NCBI GenBank assembly: GCA_033239125.1
Contig: BSWB01000001.1
Span: forward strand, 140,321,981-140,385,980
Direction of reading: 5' to 3'
DNA from: Fagopyrum homotropicum
Taxonomy: Eukaryota > Streptophyta > Magnoliopsida > Caryophyllales > Polygonaceae
Length of the DNA: 64,000 nucleotides
A model generated the notes under the pieces. The model was not told the DNA's origin, did no database searches, and was given only the letters and a program-made list of their open reading frames with translations. How positions within the stretch are numbered: the stretch's first letter is position 1; the number at the start of each line of letters is the position of its first letter. Below are positions 32,903-44,800 of the stretch, piece by piece. Position numbers and translations under genes: made by a program.

Positions 32903-35689
32903 CCTAGGTTGACAACAATGGCACTCGCAATCTTCTAAAGACCGAATGAGGAATAAACAAAACCCACACGGGTTTTAACTTTTCGTTTTCAAAATCACAT
33001 GCATGAGTCGGGGTAGAATGTACGGACCACCACTCCTTCCGCGAATCTCGGCAGCTTAGTTTATTGGATTTCGATATATATACGTATATATGTAGATATG
33101 TATAATATATGTGGATTGTAGTTGCTTGATGGACTTGATATATATGTATAGTTATATATATGGACTACAATATATGCTTTGGACCTTGCTGTGTTATAAT
33201 GGATTACCAAATGTGTATATTATAGTAGTAATATGGACATATGATTTATAGTCTTGTATACGGACTCTTATTATATATATAGTAGCACATGGAGATATGA
33301 GACCTTTTAGTTAAGATGATAGGAAGCTATCATCGCCCTTGGACAAACGCTTTTTTTTTAGGGGTTAGGATTGTATATATACGATGATGAGTATGCTCAA
33401 GTACCGAGATGAACATCACGTTCTAGCGAACAACCTGGCGATTCATCGGACTCCTTTTGGAGACGTCAAAGAAACCATTTGAAGGATAAAGAGGACATTA
33501 GCGGCAAGGACGGACAAATTGGAGGGAAATTTGAGTCAACTTAAAAGAATTCAAGATGGAAGCAATACAAGTAAAGAGAGCAACATTAAGGTATAGAAGA
33601 GGTTCAAAAGAAACCATGATTGAACGACAACGGGACCAATAAATATAACGAGTTTAAATTCTTCAAGAAGACACGTGGACAACTAAAGATGCGAATCGAG
33701 GAGGAGATGGGTACGTTCTAGAAAGGTTGATGGTGGTATTCTATTAAGATGTGAAGTTTTCTTTAGACACTCATAGGCCTTGGAGTCAAGATGAGAAGAG
33801 TGATCGAACCAATTGCGAAAGATTTGAGATACCGTAAGTTAAGCTTGCGTAGTACCAATAAGTGAAGTGTCAACATTACTAGAGTTATGAGAAGAAGGGC
33901 ATGGTGGGATTCATGTGGAGTTGACCGGGTTCCGTCATAATGATAAGGCTAAGAAACGCCGAGAATGAGGAATTTCGTATAAATGATGATCCCAAGAAGA
34001 TGAAAGACGAAACAAGGAGCTTGGAGAAAGACTTAAGATACCAACGAGAGGAATGCGAGTGGAGGCTAATTAATGTCAGAATATTTGAGAAGTACTTTTG
34101 CAAAACATTATGAAGAACGGTTAAGCTTCTGTAGGTGAGTTATACGGCATGTGAGGCCTAGAAGAGTATGGTTACCTTATGGAAGAGGAAGAAAGCATGG
34201 AACGGGGAAAGAACTAACGGATTTTAAGGTAAAGTACCCCGAGGAGTGTAGCCTTCATGAGAATGGTAACGTGAGAAGTGTAGTAGAATAATAAGTCATT
34301 GACTTCGGAGTTAGTCAATTACAAGTTAAGTAGTGACAACTAAGACCGCACAGGTGCGAGTTGTCTATTGGTGAGTGTAGAGGGGATGAGTAAACAAGAT
34401 TAGGGGCATTTAGAGAATCGACAACAAGATCTTAAAGTATTCGCGGTGGATCAATTTCAATGGTAATAAAGTACGTCAACGGAAGTGCATTCGTTGTAAA
34501 ATCAAATAATTTTGAATAAGTTTAAGCAAGTAGCTATTACAAACCTTCTAGGGGAGGTTGAAGATGACCCTTTACGACCTTCTTAGGTCATGTGAGTGAC
34601 ATGAGGGAGGTCGACCCGGATTAGAAGTTTTAAGATTTGATCATGGTAAAGGCAACTAGTAGAACAAGAGGAATGTGATATTTTCATTGTTTGTGGTGCG
34701 TAGACGAGAGTATATTAAGAGGATGCATAGTATGTGTGTTCTAATGAAATGGAGGGTATATTTTCGCGAGCAAAGGATGAGAGAGAGGTGTCAAACTCAT
34801 ATGGAAGAGACATGGTGGCTATGGCGTGAAAGGGAGGACCTAGATTAGGGCAACGCTTCAATCTTGGAATTACGATGTTAGTGCTTGGTGGAGTAATGAG
34901 TGGATATTTTTGTGATTATGGTTGGGAATTTTGCCTGAAGGCATACCGGTACAGTTGTGAAGTTGTTCATGGAATATCGATAGATGCATAAGGTGACCAA
35001 CAATAGTAAGGGAAGACTAGAGTTTTAAAGTTTGAAGTCGATGTGAGATGTAAAAGAAGTACATACAAGATTGAGAATAGAACCTCTACGGTCGATTGGA
35101 TGTTAAAAAAAAAAAAAGAAAAAGAAAAAGGGGGAGTAAATTCTACACTTACGTGAAGGAATGATGCAAGCTTTGGTAGAATATGAAGAAGGTAATACCA
35201 ATATATTATAAGGCGCGATTAAGTCCTGCAGTTAGGATCCGTCATGATTTCACATAAGTGTGAAACCTTAAAAAGATTATTAGAGCAAGTCTCCCGAGTT
35301 CTGGAGATGAAGGATCTTTGGAAGAGGACGGTGGACATTGCAGCTAAAGAAGTATTAAACCACATGTTCGATGGACGTCACCCCAACAGATCGGGGTGGA
35401 CCACTTGACCAATGTTTAGACAAGATTGTGACGATATCTTACGATATGTGAGGGGAGAAGAAAAGTTGGAACCCGAGATAGAACGGATTCCAATGCATCA
35501 GAAGGTGGATTTACCATTAAGATTATTTGAAATTCATGTTGGAAGTGTATCTTGAACTCTTGATTTGAAGTTCATATTGGAATATATCTTGAACTCTTGA
35601 TTTGAAGTTCACGTTGGGATATATATTAAATTCTTGATTTGAAGTTATTATAGAGGACACTAGTCTGCGAAGAGAGAGACGGCTATCTC
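32903..35689 (+). other. Eroded interior (leader and gag/PR region) of family 2
   Basis: The leader still resembles family 1 (GGACCACCACTCCTTCCGCG at about 33025 against the equivalent at 19393-19414). Beyond about 33060 there is a TATATA-rich stretch (33060-33290) and then purine-rich sequence with no open frame over 75 codons and no gag or protease motif I can place. An A/AAG run sits at 35106-35133. Confidence 0.55.
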
Positions 35690-36090
35690 CGTCGTACATT
35701 GATTACTATAAGTTGAGCAAGATGACCATGAAGGACAAATATCCCTTACCACGAATGGGGGACCTACTTGATCAGTTGCAAGGGTCGGTAGTTTCTTCTA
35801 AGATTAACTAAGATTTGATTGTTTCCATTTGAGAATTCGATACTCGGATATTGCAAATACAACATTCCGGACAACTATGGTCACTACGAGTTTTAGTGAT
35901 TCCATATGGGCTACTCATGCCCGAATAAGACATTTTGGTCTAATCTCGAAGAAGAGAGAAGTTGTATGACCAGTTATCGCGGGATGACAACCCCCGAAAG
36001 ATATGAAAGAAGTTACGATAAGTTTTCTTGGATGTGTTGGTCATTACCGAATTTGTGGAGAGATTCTCCTAAGTAACACTATTTATGGAT
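35690..36090 (+). pseudogene. Reverse transcriptase remnant of family 2
   Basis: About 35698-35810 reads, with changes, YKLSKMTMKDKYPLPRMGDL then LLDQLQGSVV, matching the YRELNKVTIKNKYPLPRIDDLLDQLHGASVF segment of family 1. About 35995-36070 reads PKDMKEVTISFLG then VGHYR, matching PKNVKEVRSFLGLAGYYR. The catalytic DD region between them is missing or unreadable. Multiple shifts and stops. Confidence 0.75.
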
Positions 36091-36439
36091 AACCTACTTC
36101 GGAAGACAAAGAAGTTAGAGTGAGACTAAAATTTGGCAATGGAGTTGTTGAGAGTTAAGAGGAAATTCATTGGTGCAACTGTTGTGAATTGCCTCGAGAT
36201 ATGATGGATTTGAAGTGTACAAGTGATTCTCCAAGACCAGGTCTTGATTGAGTATGGAGGAACGAGGTAAAAGTAATAACATACGTGTCTCGTTAGTAGA
36301 AGAGGGTGAAGTAAAGTACTTCCTTCATTACTTGGAACTTGCAACAAGCATTGAGGAAATGTAACATCAAGTTCGGTTTGACAAGAACCAAAGCCAACGG
36401 TGTAAAGGGGAAGTTCGATCTTCTTTGGTGTTGCATTAA

Positions 36440-36610
36440 GAAAGACTTGAGAAGGGAGTTGAGTTTCGGTATATCGACCTTTTTGAGATTTTAGCGCGAG
36501 TTAGAGAAGTGTCTTAAAAGTTGGCGTTGCCGCCAAGAGTAGAGAGTGTTCATCCGGTGTTTCAGGTGTACCAATCTAGGAAGTATAGGTATGACTTGAG
36601 AAGTTCTGCA
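36440..36610 (+). pseudogene. Integrase C-terminal/chromodomain-proximal remnant of family 2
   Basis: Reads RYIDLFEILARVREV, stop, KLALPPRVESVHPVFQVYQ, matching RYVGPFEILERVGEVVYRLALPPRLEGVHPVFHVSQ of family 1 (24050-24165). The integrase core and most of RNase H are missing between this and the RT remnant. Confidence 0.78.
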
Positions 36611-36927
36611 GGTCTTGATGAGTTAGTGGCGTCGTAGAACCAATGAGGCTAATAGGAAGTCGGAGGATAATATCTTTAGTTGAGTTTTACGTTGAGCTAG
36701 TAAAGTTGATAAATCGAAGGGTCCGACCTAGTTCTTCCCTTAGTTGTTTATATATGTGGTGTTATATGTTGTTTGCGCCCCGTGTGGGAATTAGTTTTAT
36801 GACCGGAGATAGTTATATTGCGATGGTGGTTGGAACAGTTTTAGCGTATATAGATTAGAAGATTTCAACCTTCATCGAGTGAGAGTTCATACCTCGGCCT
36901 TAGGCACCGAGAAGTTCGGCGTATAGC

Positions 36928-36963
36928 AAGTTTTGGGACGAAACTTGTTTTTAGGGGATCTAA
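36928..36963 (+). promoter_or_regulatory. PPT and upstream hairpin of family 2
   Basis: AAGTTTTG-GGA-CGAAACTT (one G-T pair) then TTTTTAGGGGATCTAA directly before the LTR TG. Same arrangement as 24593-24629. Confidence 0.7.
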
Positions 36964-38482
36964 TGTAGCACCCCAAAATTTTTGGCTCGTTTTATATATT
37001 TATTTTTCCGGCGGTTATCGATATGTTAATATCTTATGTATGCTTTATGATTATTTTACATCGTAAAATATGATTCTTCGAGTATAATTTTTTATATTAA
37101 TATTTTAGCGTATGAGCTAAATTTGTTTAGTTTGGTTTTAGGTCCAGAAGCGCCCCGATAAAGGCCTAACGAGTCCAAGTTGGACATCCGTCTTTTGACG
37201 TTACGTGAGTACCCTCTCTTCCAAGCTTATGATCTTATCTCGATTTAGTTATATTTAGTATTAGTATCATGTTAGGTTGGATCTAGCATAACTTAGAGTT
37301 AATGCCAAGTAGTGACTTTCAACCTTAGGTGAGTTTCGAGGATTTGATATTGTTTGATGGATTGATGTTGGTTCTAGACTTGAGGGTTGATGTTATCTTG
37401 TGAGGTTGTTTCTGGCTTTAAGTGGTATGATGTTGAGGTTGTGGACTAGAACGAGAGTATCCTAGCCTAGTGTTGTTACCATTGTGATCGTGAGGACTAG
37501 GAGGTTGTTGTCCTAGCATGGTTATGGTTTATGATCTTGCGAGATCATTGGGACTAGAAGTCTAAGGACTTCTAGCAGGTGAGAGAGATGTTGATTGTGT
37601 GTCTTGTTTTGACCAGGCGTTGAGTGCCTTCCTACGGGAAGTTGAGAGCGGTGATTAGCGGGATTATCTTTGGGACGAGGTAAGTCTCCGGACTTACTTA
37701 GCTCGTATTCCTTGTATTAGCATTGATGTGTGTTTGGTGGTGCGTGTTTATTGTTTATTGTTTAACAACTAAACCGGAAATAGGATTACCGACCTTTATA
37801 TTATTTTGGCCCAAGTGTATGATAACGGGCGGTGACAACTTGCCTGGCTCCCGCGAGAGCTAGGAGGTTCTCGGCGACTATCCCGTGTTGGTAGACGGTC
37901 AGATGCATCAGTACCATTCCATGCCGGTAAGTAGGGACCGAGGCGAGTTTCGGTGACTCTCGTGTCACAACCTAAGTTGAATTAGAATGGGATACGACTT
38001 AATAATAATAAAGATAATAAACCGGATTGGTGTGTTTTTATGTATGTTGTATGCTTGTGATGAGATTACTTGTGTATGTGCCTTTCCCATTAATTCTAAT
38101 GCTTCGAATATGAGCTAACCGTTTTATACCGATTGTTGTAGATTGCCTTGCAGGTTAGGAATGCGGCCGAGAGATCCGGAAGAGTGGGCAGTCGGGGTTC
38201 CGTACATTTTAGGAGTGGCTTTTGGTTAGAGTCAAGTTTGTATATTATTCATGTATATTGTATATCACGTGGTGGCATTTGGCCCTTGGTGTTGCATATC
38301 GGCTGAAGTCTTTTGTTGTTTCTTTCTGGTTTTCTTTCATTGCATAAAAATGTATTTAAGTTTTGGCCTTTATTTGTGCCTTGTTGCAAGATCCGGTGAA
38401 ATTGTTGTCAAGCTAAGGGTCGGGACCCATTGTGAGGTCCCAACCCGTAGCGCTCCGAGTCCAGCGGATTTGGGGTGTTACA
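36964..38482 (+). repeat. Family 2 3' LTR (1519 bases)
   Basis: TGTAGCACCCC to GGGGTGTTACA. Related to the solo LTR 25790-28657 but lacks about 1.2 kb of the CT/GC-rich leader after about 37095. It has the exon-like cassette at 37617-37679 followed by donor hairpin GTAAGTCTCCGGACTTAC (37680-37697), CTAAC at 38115-38119 and TTGTAG ending 38141. Confidence 0.9.
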
Positions 38483-39051
38483 CTACCGGCGGAGGTCAGC
38501 TAGACCTACACCCAGTTGGATAAGGAACGGAGGCGAGAACTGTTAAGAGTTCTCGTGCCACAACTGTAAAATTGAATAAGATGAATCACCTAAGTAATAG
38601 ATAATAAACGGTTGTGTGCCAGCAGATGTTTGTTTATATTATTTCTACGTGTGCTTGTGTTGTTGTTATTCTACTTATATTTGGATAGTTAGCTAACAGT
38701 TGTTATGTTGTGTAGACGTACCACAGGTTAGAGCAGATGCTGAGTGATCCGGATGGTAGTGGTCAGCCGGGGTGTCGTACTTTTAGGACGTGTTGCAGTT
38801 TCTTTATTTGTGGGATTTCCAGTTGGACCTTGGTTCTTTTCTTTCTTTCCGTACTTTGTTATCTTATGTTTTCCAGCTGTTGGTTGTTCTGGTCACATTC
38901 ATACATTGTTAAGACTTATTTTATGATTTCTGGTTTTTCCTTATTTGTGCCTTGTTGTAAGATCTTGTTAAGTTGTTGTCAAACTAAGGTCGGGATCCAC
39001 TGTGCAGTCCTAACCAGTAACTCCCCAAGTTGAAAAAGTTGGGGTGTTACA
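38483..39051 (+). repeat. LTR3 of family 1, 3' remnant
   Basis: CTACCGGCGG onward is almost identical to 18666-19235 and ends GGGGTGTTACA, followed by the right TSD AATAT (39052-39056). The first about 2.4 kb of this LTR is deleted. Confidence 0.92.
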
Positions 39052-39056
39052 AATAT

Positions 39057-39935
39057 GTTATAAATCTATATTAAAAATTTTTAAATAATAATTTTGTAAC
39101 TATTTTTTAGTACAAATTTTAGTTTGCAAAAAACATCTGTTTATGAAATTTATTTTTTTAACAAAATAAATTTTAATAAAAACATTTGAACTTTTTTAAA
39201 AGATCTTTTTCTTGTGATATTTTGTAAAAGTTTTTTGGAAGTTAATTAATTTTTATATATTTTAAATAAAAATCAATTTTTTAACTATTTTTTAAATTAA
39301 AATTATTAAAATATATACAAATTTAGAAATTTCCCAAAAAAGTTTTAAAATTCACAAGAAAACGATTTATTTTTTTACAAAATTAATATACTTTACTAAA
39401 TTATTTAAAAAAAATATTTTTACAAAGATTGATTGCGCGGACAAAAAAAAATGCCAAGAAGGCGAGCGCATGCGGGTTGCGCTTGCGCCCGGATTGGGCG
39501 CATGTACAACCCGCATGCACTCGGGCATTTGGTGCATGCGTCTAAATGTTGTTAATATAAATTTGGGTGTTAAAATAACAAGAAATCTATTGTTGTTCAA
39601 CGTTAGGATAGATGTATTTTACCTTGGAGTTCTGAGTTCAAGTCTTGGAAGTGGAGATTTTTATATTTGCTTTTTTGTTAATTTGTTATAATAAATTGGG
39701 GGGGACTCGGAGTACGTTCGCATCCAAGCCCTCTATTTTAATTTGCTACAATAAAATGGGGCGGATTCGGAATCAGTATACGCCCCAAGCCCTGCGCGCA
39801 TGCGGATTCCGCCTTTGTGAGGCGTTTATCCGCCCCAATAGTAAGCCTGTTTACAAAAAAACTTGGTAAAAACATTTTAAAAATATATTTACAAAAATTA
39901 TAATATAAAAATAATAATTAAGAAACTTAATTTAT
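39057..39935. other. AT-rich sequence with short degenerate tandem repeat
   Basis: No gene. 39468-39545 is rich in CGCATGC words in both orientations. About 39670-39735 and 39736-39800 are two degenerate copies of a roughly 65-base unit (AATTTGTTATAATAAA / AATTTGCTACAATAAA, then GGACTCGG / GGATTCGG, then AAGCCCT). It would be the interior of the fold-back-like structure. Confidence 0.5.
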
Positions 39936-40212
39936 ATTTTAACATTTTTATGTTATTAACTTGACTTACAAAAATAAAATTCACATCACACAATTAATCC
40001 ATTTTTTGATGACATGTAAGAATCCGGTTACCACCTCATCGCCGAAGTTAGTTTTTTTACCGGAAAAATAAGACATATTATTTTTGGTAAAGCATTGATA
40101 GTTTGTATCACTCATAGTAATTTTCAAAGTTGGTATTATTTTGGGTTGAATGTTAATAATTTGTATTATTTTGGGTTGTTTTTCCTCATATGTTTTGGAA
40201 CTATACGAGATA
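39936..40212 (-). repeat. Right arm of the inverted repeat flanking the gypsy block
   Basis: Imperfect reverse complement of 16030-16260 (see there). It ends right at the solo LTR insertion at 40218. Confidence 0.6.
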
Positions 40213-40217
40213 GTTCG

Positions 40218-41815
40218 TTTAACGCCCGAAATTTTTATTCCGGATAGGGGATAGTTAGTGACCTTCCCGCAGGCGCGGCTTAGTCTTTCCGCATGCACAA
40301 TGTGCTGAGTGACGGGATTTTACCCCAAATTCAGTTCCGGCCGTTCGTTTTTCCCCGCCTTTTTTGACCCCTCGTTACCTAGTCTAAGGAGTCAATGAGG
40401 TTGTTGACCCCTTGTTCCCTCCCCCCTTGTGCAGCTTTGTTTCCCCTCTCTCCTCACTCTTGTCATTCAAGTTACTCATCTCCACACTTCTTCTTCCTCT
40501 TGTGCTCTCTTCTCTCACTTCTCCTTTTGATCTCATTGAATGTGGTCATCAGTGGAAGAACTTTGGATCCAGTTTGGTAAGACTCTTCCTCCTCCTTCTC
40601 TTCTTCCTTGCTTTCATTCCCTCTTCTTCCTCTTCTTCTATTGTTGTGGATGGAGCTTTGGAGAAAGGTTCTTTCTTGATCTTCTGCTTGGTGTAGTCTT
40701 GTTGAACTCGAGTGTGATGAACATGTTGCATCTCCTAGTCTAGTGTGTTCTATCTTGGTTGTTGAGTTTAAGCATGTGAGAGAGTGAGTTGTTCTTTTAC
40801 CGTTGTACATGCTTGGTGAGATTTGGTATGGTGGAGTCTAAGGATGCGATCCTAGCTTGAGAGTATGGTTGATCTTGTAGAGATCATTAGAGTGGGAAGT
40901 CTAAAGACTTCTAGAGCATGAGCGAGTTATTGATACGTACCTTGTTGTGAGCAGGTTGTGAGCATCTTCCTAAGGGAAGCAAGAGCGGTTGTGTGAGTTT
41001 AGCATTGGGACGAGGTAAGTCTCCGGACTTAATTAGCTAGTATTCCTTGTGTTAGCATCGATGTGTGATTGGTGGTGTGTGTGTGCTTAATTATGTTTTA
41101 TAATAACAAAACCGGAACCTAGGACGGCCTTTATATACTGATATTTGGCCCAAGTGTATAATAACGGGCGGTGACCACACTGCCTGGATCTTGCGAGAGC
41201 TAGGAGGTTCTTTGCGACTAGCCCGGGCAGGTAGACGGTCGGATGCATCAGTACCATTCCTTGCCGGTAAGTAGGGACAGAGGCGAGTCTCGGGGATTCT
41301 CGTGTCACAACCTAAGTTGAATTAGTAATGGAATGACGTAAATAAAAGATAATAAACCGGCTTATGTGTGTTGGAGCATGATGTGTGTTTATGATGACTT
41401 ATGTGTGTATGTGTCATTACCATGATTCTAATACTTTGATTATTAGCTAACGGTTTTAAACCGGTTGTGTAGATGCCTTGTTGGTTTGGGATGCCGTCGA
41501 GTGGGTTGGAGAAGTGGACAGCTGGGGTCTCCGTATATTATAGGACGGGGATGGGATTTCTATCTTGTTATGTTGTGGACTTGTATACTTATGTTATGGA
41601 GTACGGTTTGTTTCCGTTTTGAAGACTCGACTGAGTTTTCACTTTGTATTTTTACCTTTCGGTTTGTCGTGCATGCATTAAAACGTTTTCTGTATTTGCC
41701 TTTATTTGTGCCTTGTTGGAAAGGTCCGGTGAAATTGTTGTCAAGCTAAGGGTCAAAACCCATTGTGAGGTCTCCGCCCGTAGCGCTCCGGGTCTCGCGG
41801 ATTCGAGGTGTTACA
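40218..41815 (+). repeat. Solo LTR of gypsy family 3, TSD GTTCG
   Basis: 1598 bases from TTTAACGCCCG (first TG now TT) to GAGGTGTTACA, flanked by exact 5-bp repeats GTTCG (40213-40217, 41816-41820). Same family as the LTR start at 63443. The 3' block with TTATTTGTGCCTTGTTG and the GGGTC...CCCATTGTGAGG segment is shared with families 1 and 2. It holds the exon-like cassette at 40955-41014, a donor hairpin from 41015, CTAAC at 41447-41451 and TGTAG ending 41472. No PBS follows. Confidence 0.93.
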
Positions 41816-41820
41816 GTTCG

Positions 41821-44800
41821 AATTTATATTTTCATTTCAATCATGTTAGGAGTTAAGGTTTAAACTAGATTGAAATGTATATTTAATTTTAGCTTTTACA
41901 ATTTCACTTTTTAAAAATTTTGGTCAAATATCAGCTTTCAAAGTTTAAGTTTCACCAAAAAAAAAAAGGTAAAACTACAAAAACAATTACTCGATCCACA
42001 CATCCACCGGCGAGTAAGGGTGACAAAAGTTAAGATTTGGTGAAGATTTTAGGTAATAGATCTGATGACAAGATTGGTATATTCACCTATTACTCGATTT
42101 ATTCTCATCCCCTACTATCATAGTACATAATGTGAGAAAGAGACGGTATGAAAGCTTCTAAGACCTTCCACAATGGAGGGTCGGGGGACTCCTAACCCCC
42201 TTCCATGTCATCAAATTAATGACAAGGAGGAGATATGGCTATATGAGCTTCGGGGTCGACGCCAATATTGACGTGGACTTTTATTCATTTCTTTTTTAAC
42301 GTTGAAACGACCTCGTTTTAGCCCAATTGGGCCAAAACGACGTTATTTTGGCTTTGAGACTGGGTTGGGCATGATATGGCATGGTATTTTAATTAAATTT
42401 AACCCCCCATTTTCCATATAAATATTAATTATAATAAAATTAAATTAAAAAAAATATTTTTGAATAGGATTTAATTTTATCTATTCAATAACACCACTTT
42501 GAATATGTTTCGGTTAAAAAAATTTGACTTCTTGTAACGTATATAGGTTTTACGTAATGAACATTTAGCGTTTTTTTAAATTTACTTTTTACATAAGAAT
42601 TGAACTTTATCGATCTAATAAGATATTTATTTTATATGTATATGCATATTTATATATTTGTAATAAAAATACAATTTAAATGAACCTTAGACATAAAATG
42701 AGACGTTAATTTACAAATAAAATTCTAATTTAATTAAAAAAACAACTTAAAGTGATACATTAACTTCAACATAACTTATAAAATAAGTTTGAAATAAAAT
42801 GATATATAAATATCAATTTATTAAGTTTTTTGAAAATATATATACAATTCATTAACTTATATAAATATCATCAATAATAAAATGATTTATAAATATAATT
42901 AAAACTAAATAAAAAGGATAAAAGGTGAAAATTGGAGTTCAAAGTCTCTAGTAAAAAGTTAAAATATGGTATTACTCTGATATTTCATAAATTTTAATCC
43001 CCTACTTTGTTACAAAAACATCCGGTAAACATAAAATTTTTTTAAAAAAAATAATCTACATAAACTTGGTATATGTTAAAAAGTAATTTAAAAAATAATT
43101 TTAAATTTATCTATTCAACTTTAATTTAAATTATTTTTTAAAGATTCATTTGGATGCTATTAGGACTTAGTCAAACTATTCTATATAGATAAAATATTAG
43201 AGATTTTTTAAAACTATTCTCAAAAATATCATATTAATTCAACAAAAAATGTATTTGACTACTCCGTGAAATGAATGTTAGAGATATTGTAAAACATAAA
43301 AACCAAAACATGATTAAGAATTTCTATTTTATTTTTTATTTTATCTTAATTGTTATCTCTCTTCATTTCAATCAAATTACCCACTAATGTTTTTTTTTGG
43401 TAATGTATTATCAACCAAATCAAGAATCTTAATGTATGTCATAAAACCGTTATAAAAATTGTGCAATATTGCATACAACACCGGTACTGGACATGTGCGA
43501 GGCGAGGTGAGCATATGTACAGTGCCTCGATATAGATGAGCCTCTGCTAAATTTTTATTGAAAGGATTTGGCCTAGTAGGTCTTTTTTAATTTTGTGTTT
43601 AATAAATATATTTCATAATTTTTTATCACTTTAATTTAATAGTAGTTAAAAATAATTAACTTTTCTATTTTAATAAAAAAAGAATATGAGGACTTCTCAA
43701 ATAATTAAGTTACTAAACTTAATTTTTTTTTATTTTTTTTTGTTTTTTTCCTTTTTTATTTTTTTATTTTCTGGTTACATACCAGACATTTACATACTGA
43801 ATAGGATCGTCCGTCTTCATATCAACGGAAGACAGGATCGTCCATCTTCATATTATCGGAAGAGCTTTGTCTTCTGTTGGAAGATCGGAATTGGTTACTC
43901 CATCGACGGCTAAAATTGGAAAACGCTATGGCCGGAAAAACGCCCGGCGATTGGAGCTTCATCGTATGCTTGCAGCAATGAAAGAGAATGAGAAGTAGGA
44001 GACTGGAGTAGGTGACGGCAGGAAATGAAAAATTAGGGTTGAGAAAGAGGGGGGAAATTATTGGACAGTAAAAAAAGCAATTTGGAGTACATTTACCAAT
44101 ATAAAAAATGTAAAAGGCTTAATTAATAGGAAAAAAAAAACTAAAAAAGACTTGGTTACCAAATTATCCCATTTTTATTTCCACTATAATATTTATTTTA
44201 TACAAAGTTTAGATGGCATAGTGGGTTAGGAAGAGCTCTTTCAATTCTTTTTATCCCACCCATCCAGTGTTCATTATCCCATTCATCCAGTGTTTAACTC
44301 CTATTATCAGCATTTTCTATAATTTTGATTGTTTCAAATATTTACTTGACTTCTGAGTTCTTATTGTGCTACTTTTTCTTAAAAATAAAATTCAATATTA
44401 ATAATATTGTATTAACTTATAGTCTATTTGTGTTTAATAAATGTGAATAAACACAAAAACTTATATTAATCTCATTGCTTGTATAAGTTCACATGTAAAA
44501 AATATTTAATAATATAGTTAAAAAATAATTTAATATTTTAAATAGTATAAAATTTTGAATATTTATAGACTGGGAATTATAAAATAAAATTTTAAATTAT
44601 TTGCGACCCTGATTGCATATCATTCGTTAATCAGGCTATACACTAACCTTCTAGTTTATTAGCATTCGATGAGAAAAATATGAGTTGAAAAAAGTTATAA
44701 TTTTGTAATTAACCGATAACGTCTAATAAGTGTCCTAATTAAGGATGGTTTATAGTTTGTAGCATCAAAAACTATAGAGTATATAATAAGATTATGAAAC

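Larger units (their letters stand above)
32177..38482 (+). mobile_element. Family 2 gypsy element, 5'-truncated and heavily decayed
   Basis: Truncated 5' LTR, PBS, eroded interior, PPT and 3' LTR. Its right end (GGGGTGTTACA, 38482) abuts CTACCGGCGG, which is the middle of a family 1 LTR, so it was inserted into LTR3. The left TSD and LTR start are gone, removed with most of the second family 1 interior by a deletion whose junction is at about 32176. Confidence 0.85.
16261..39056 (+). mobile_element. Tandem, nested chromovirus block with a single 5-bp TSD (AATAT)
   Basis: AATAT occurs at 16261-16265 before TGTAATATCC and again at 39052-39056 after GGGGTGTTACA. In between: LTR1, a full gag-pol interior, LTR2 (split by a solo LTR), PBS and gag of a second interior, a truncated related element, and the last 569 bases of LTR3. 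LTR3 aligns with LTR1 from 18666 on. So one insertion was converted to LTR-int-LTR-int-LTR and then hit by two further elements and a deletion. Confidence 0.88.

Noticed and set aside
32903..35689. Possible gag and protease of the family 2 element
   Set aside because: No continuous frame or diagnostic motif could be read; only the later RT and integrase-end fragments are supportable.
39468..39545. CGCATGC-rich patch that looked like a TIR pair
   Set aside because: Words are too short and irregular to define ends, and there are no flanking duplications.
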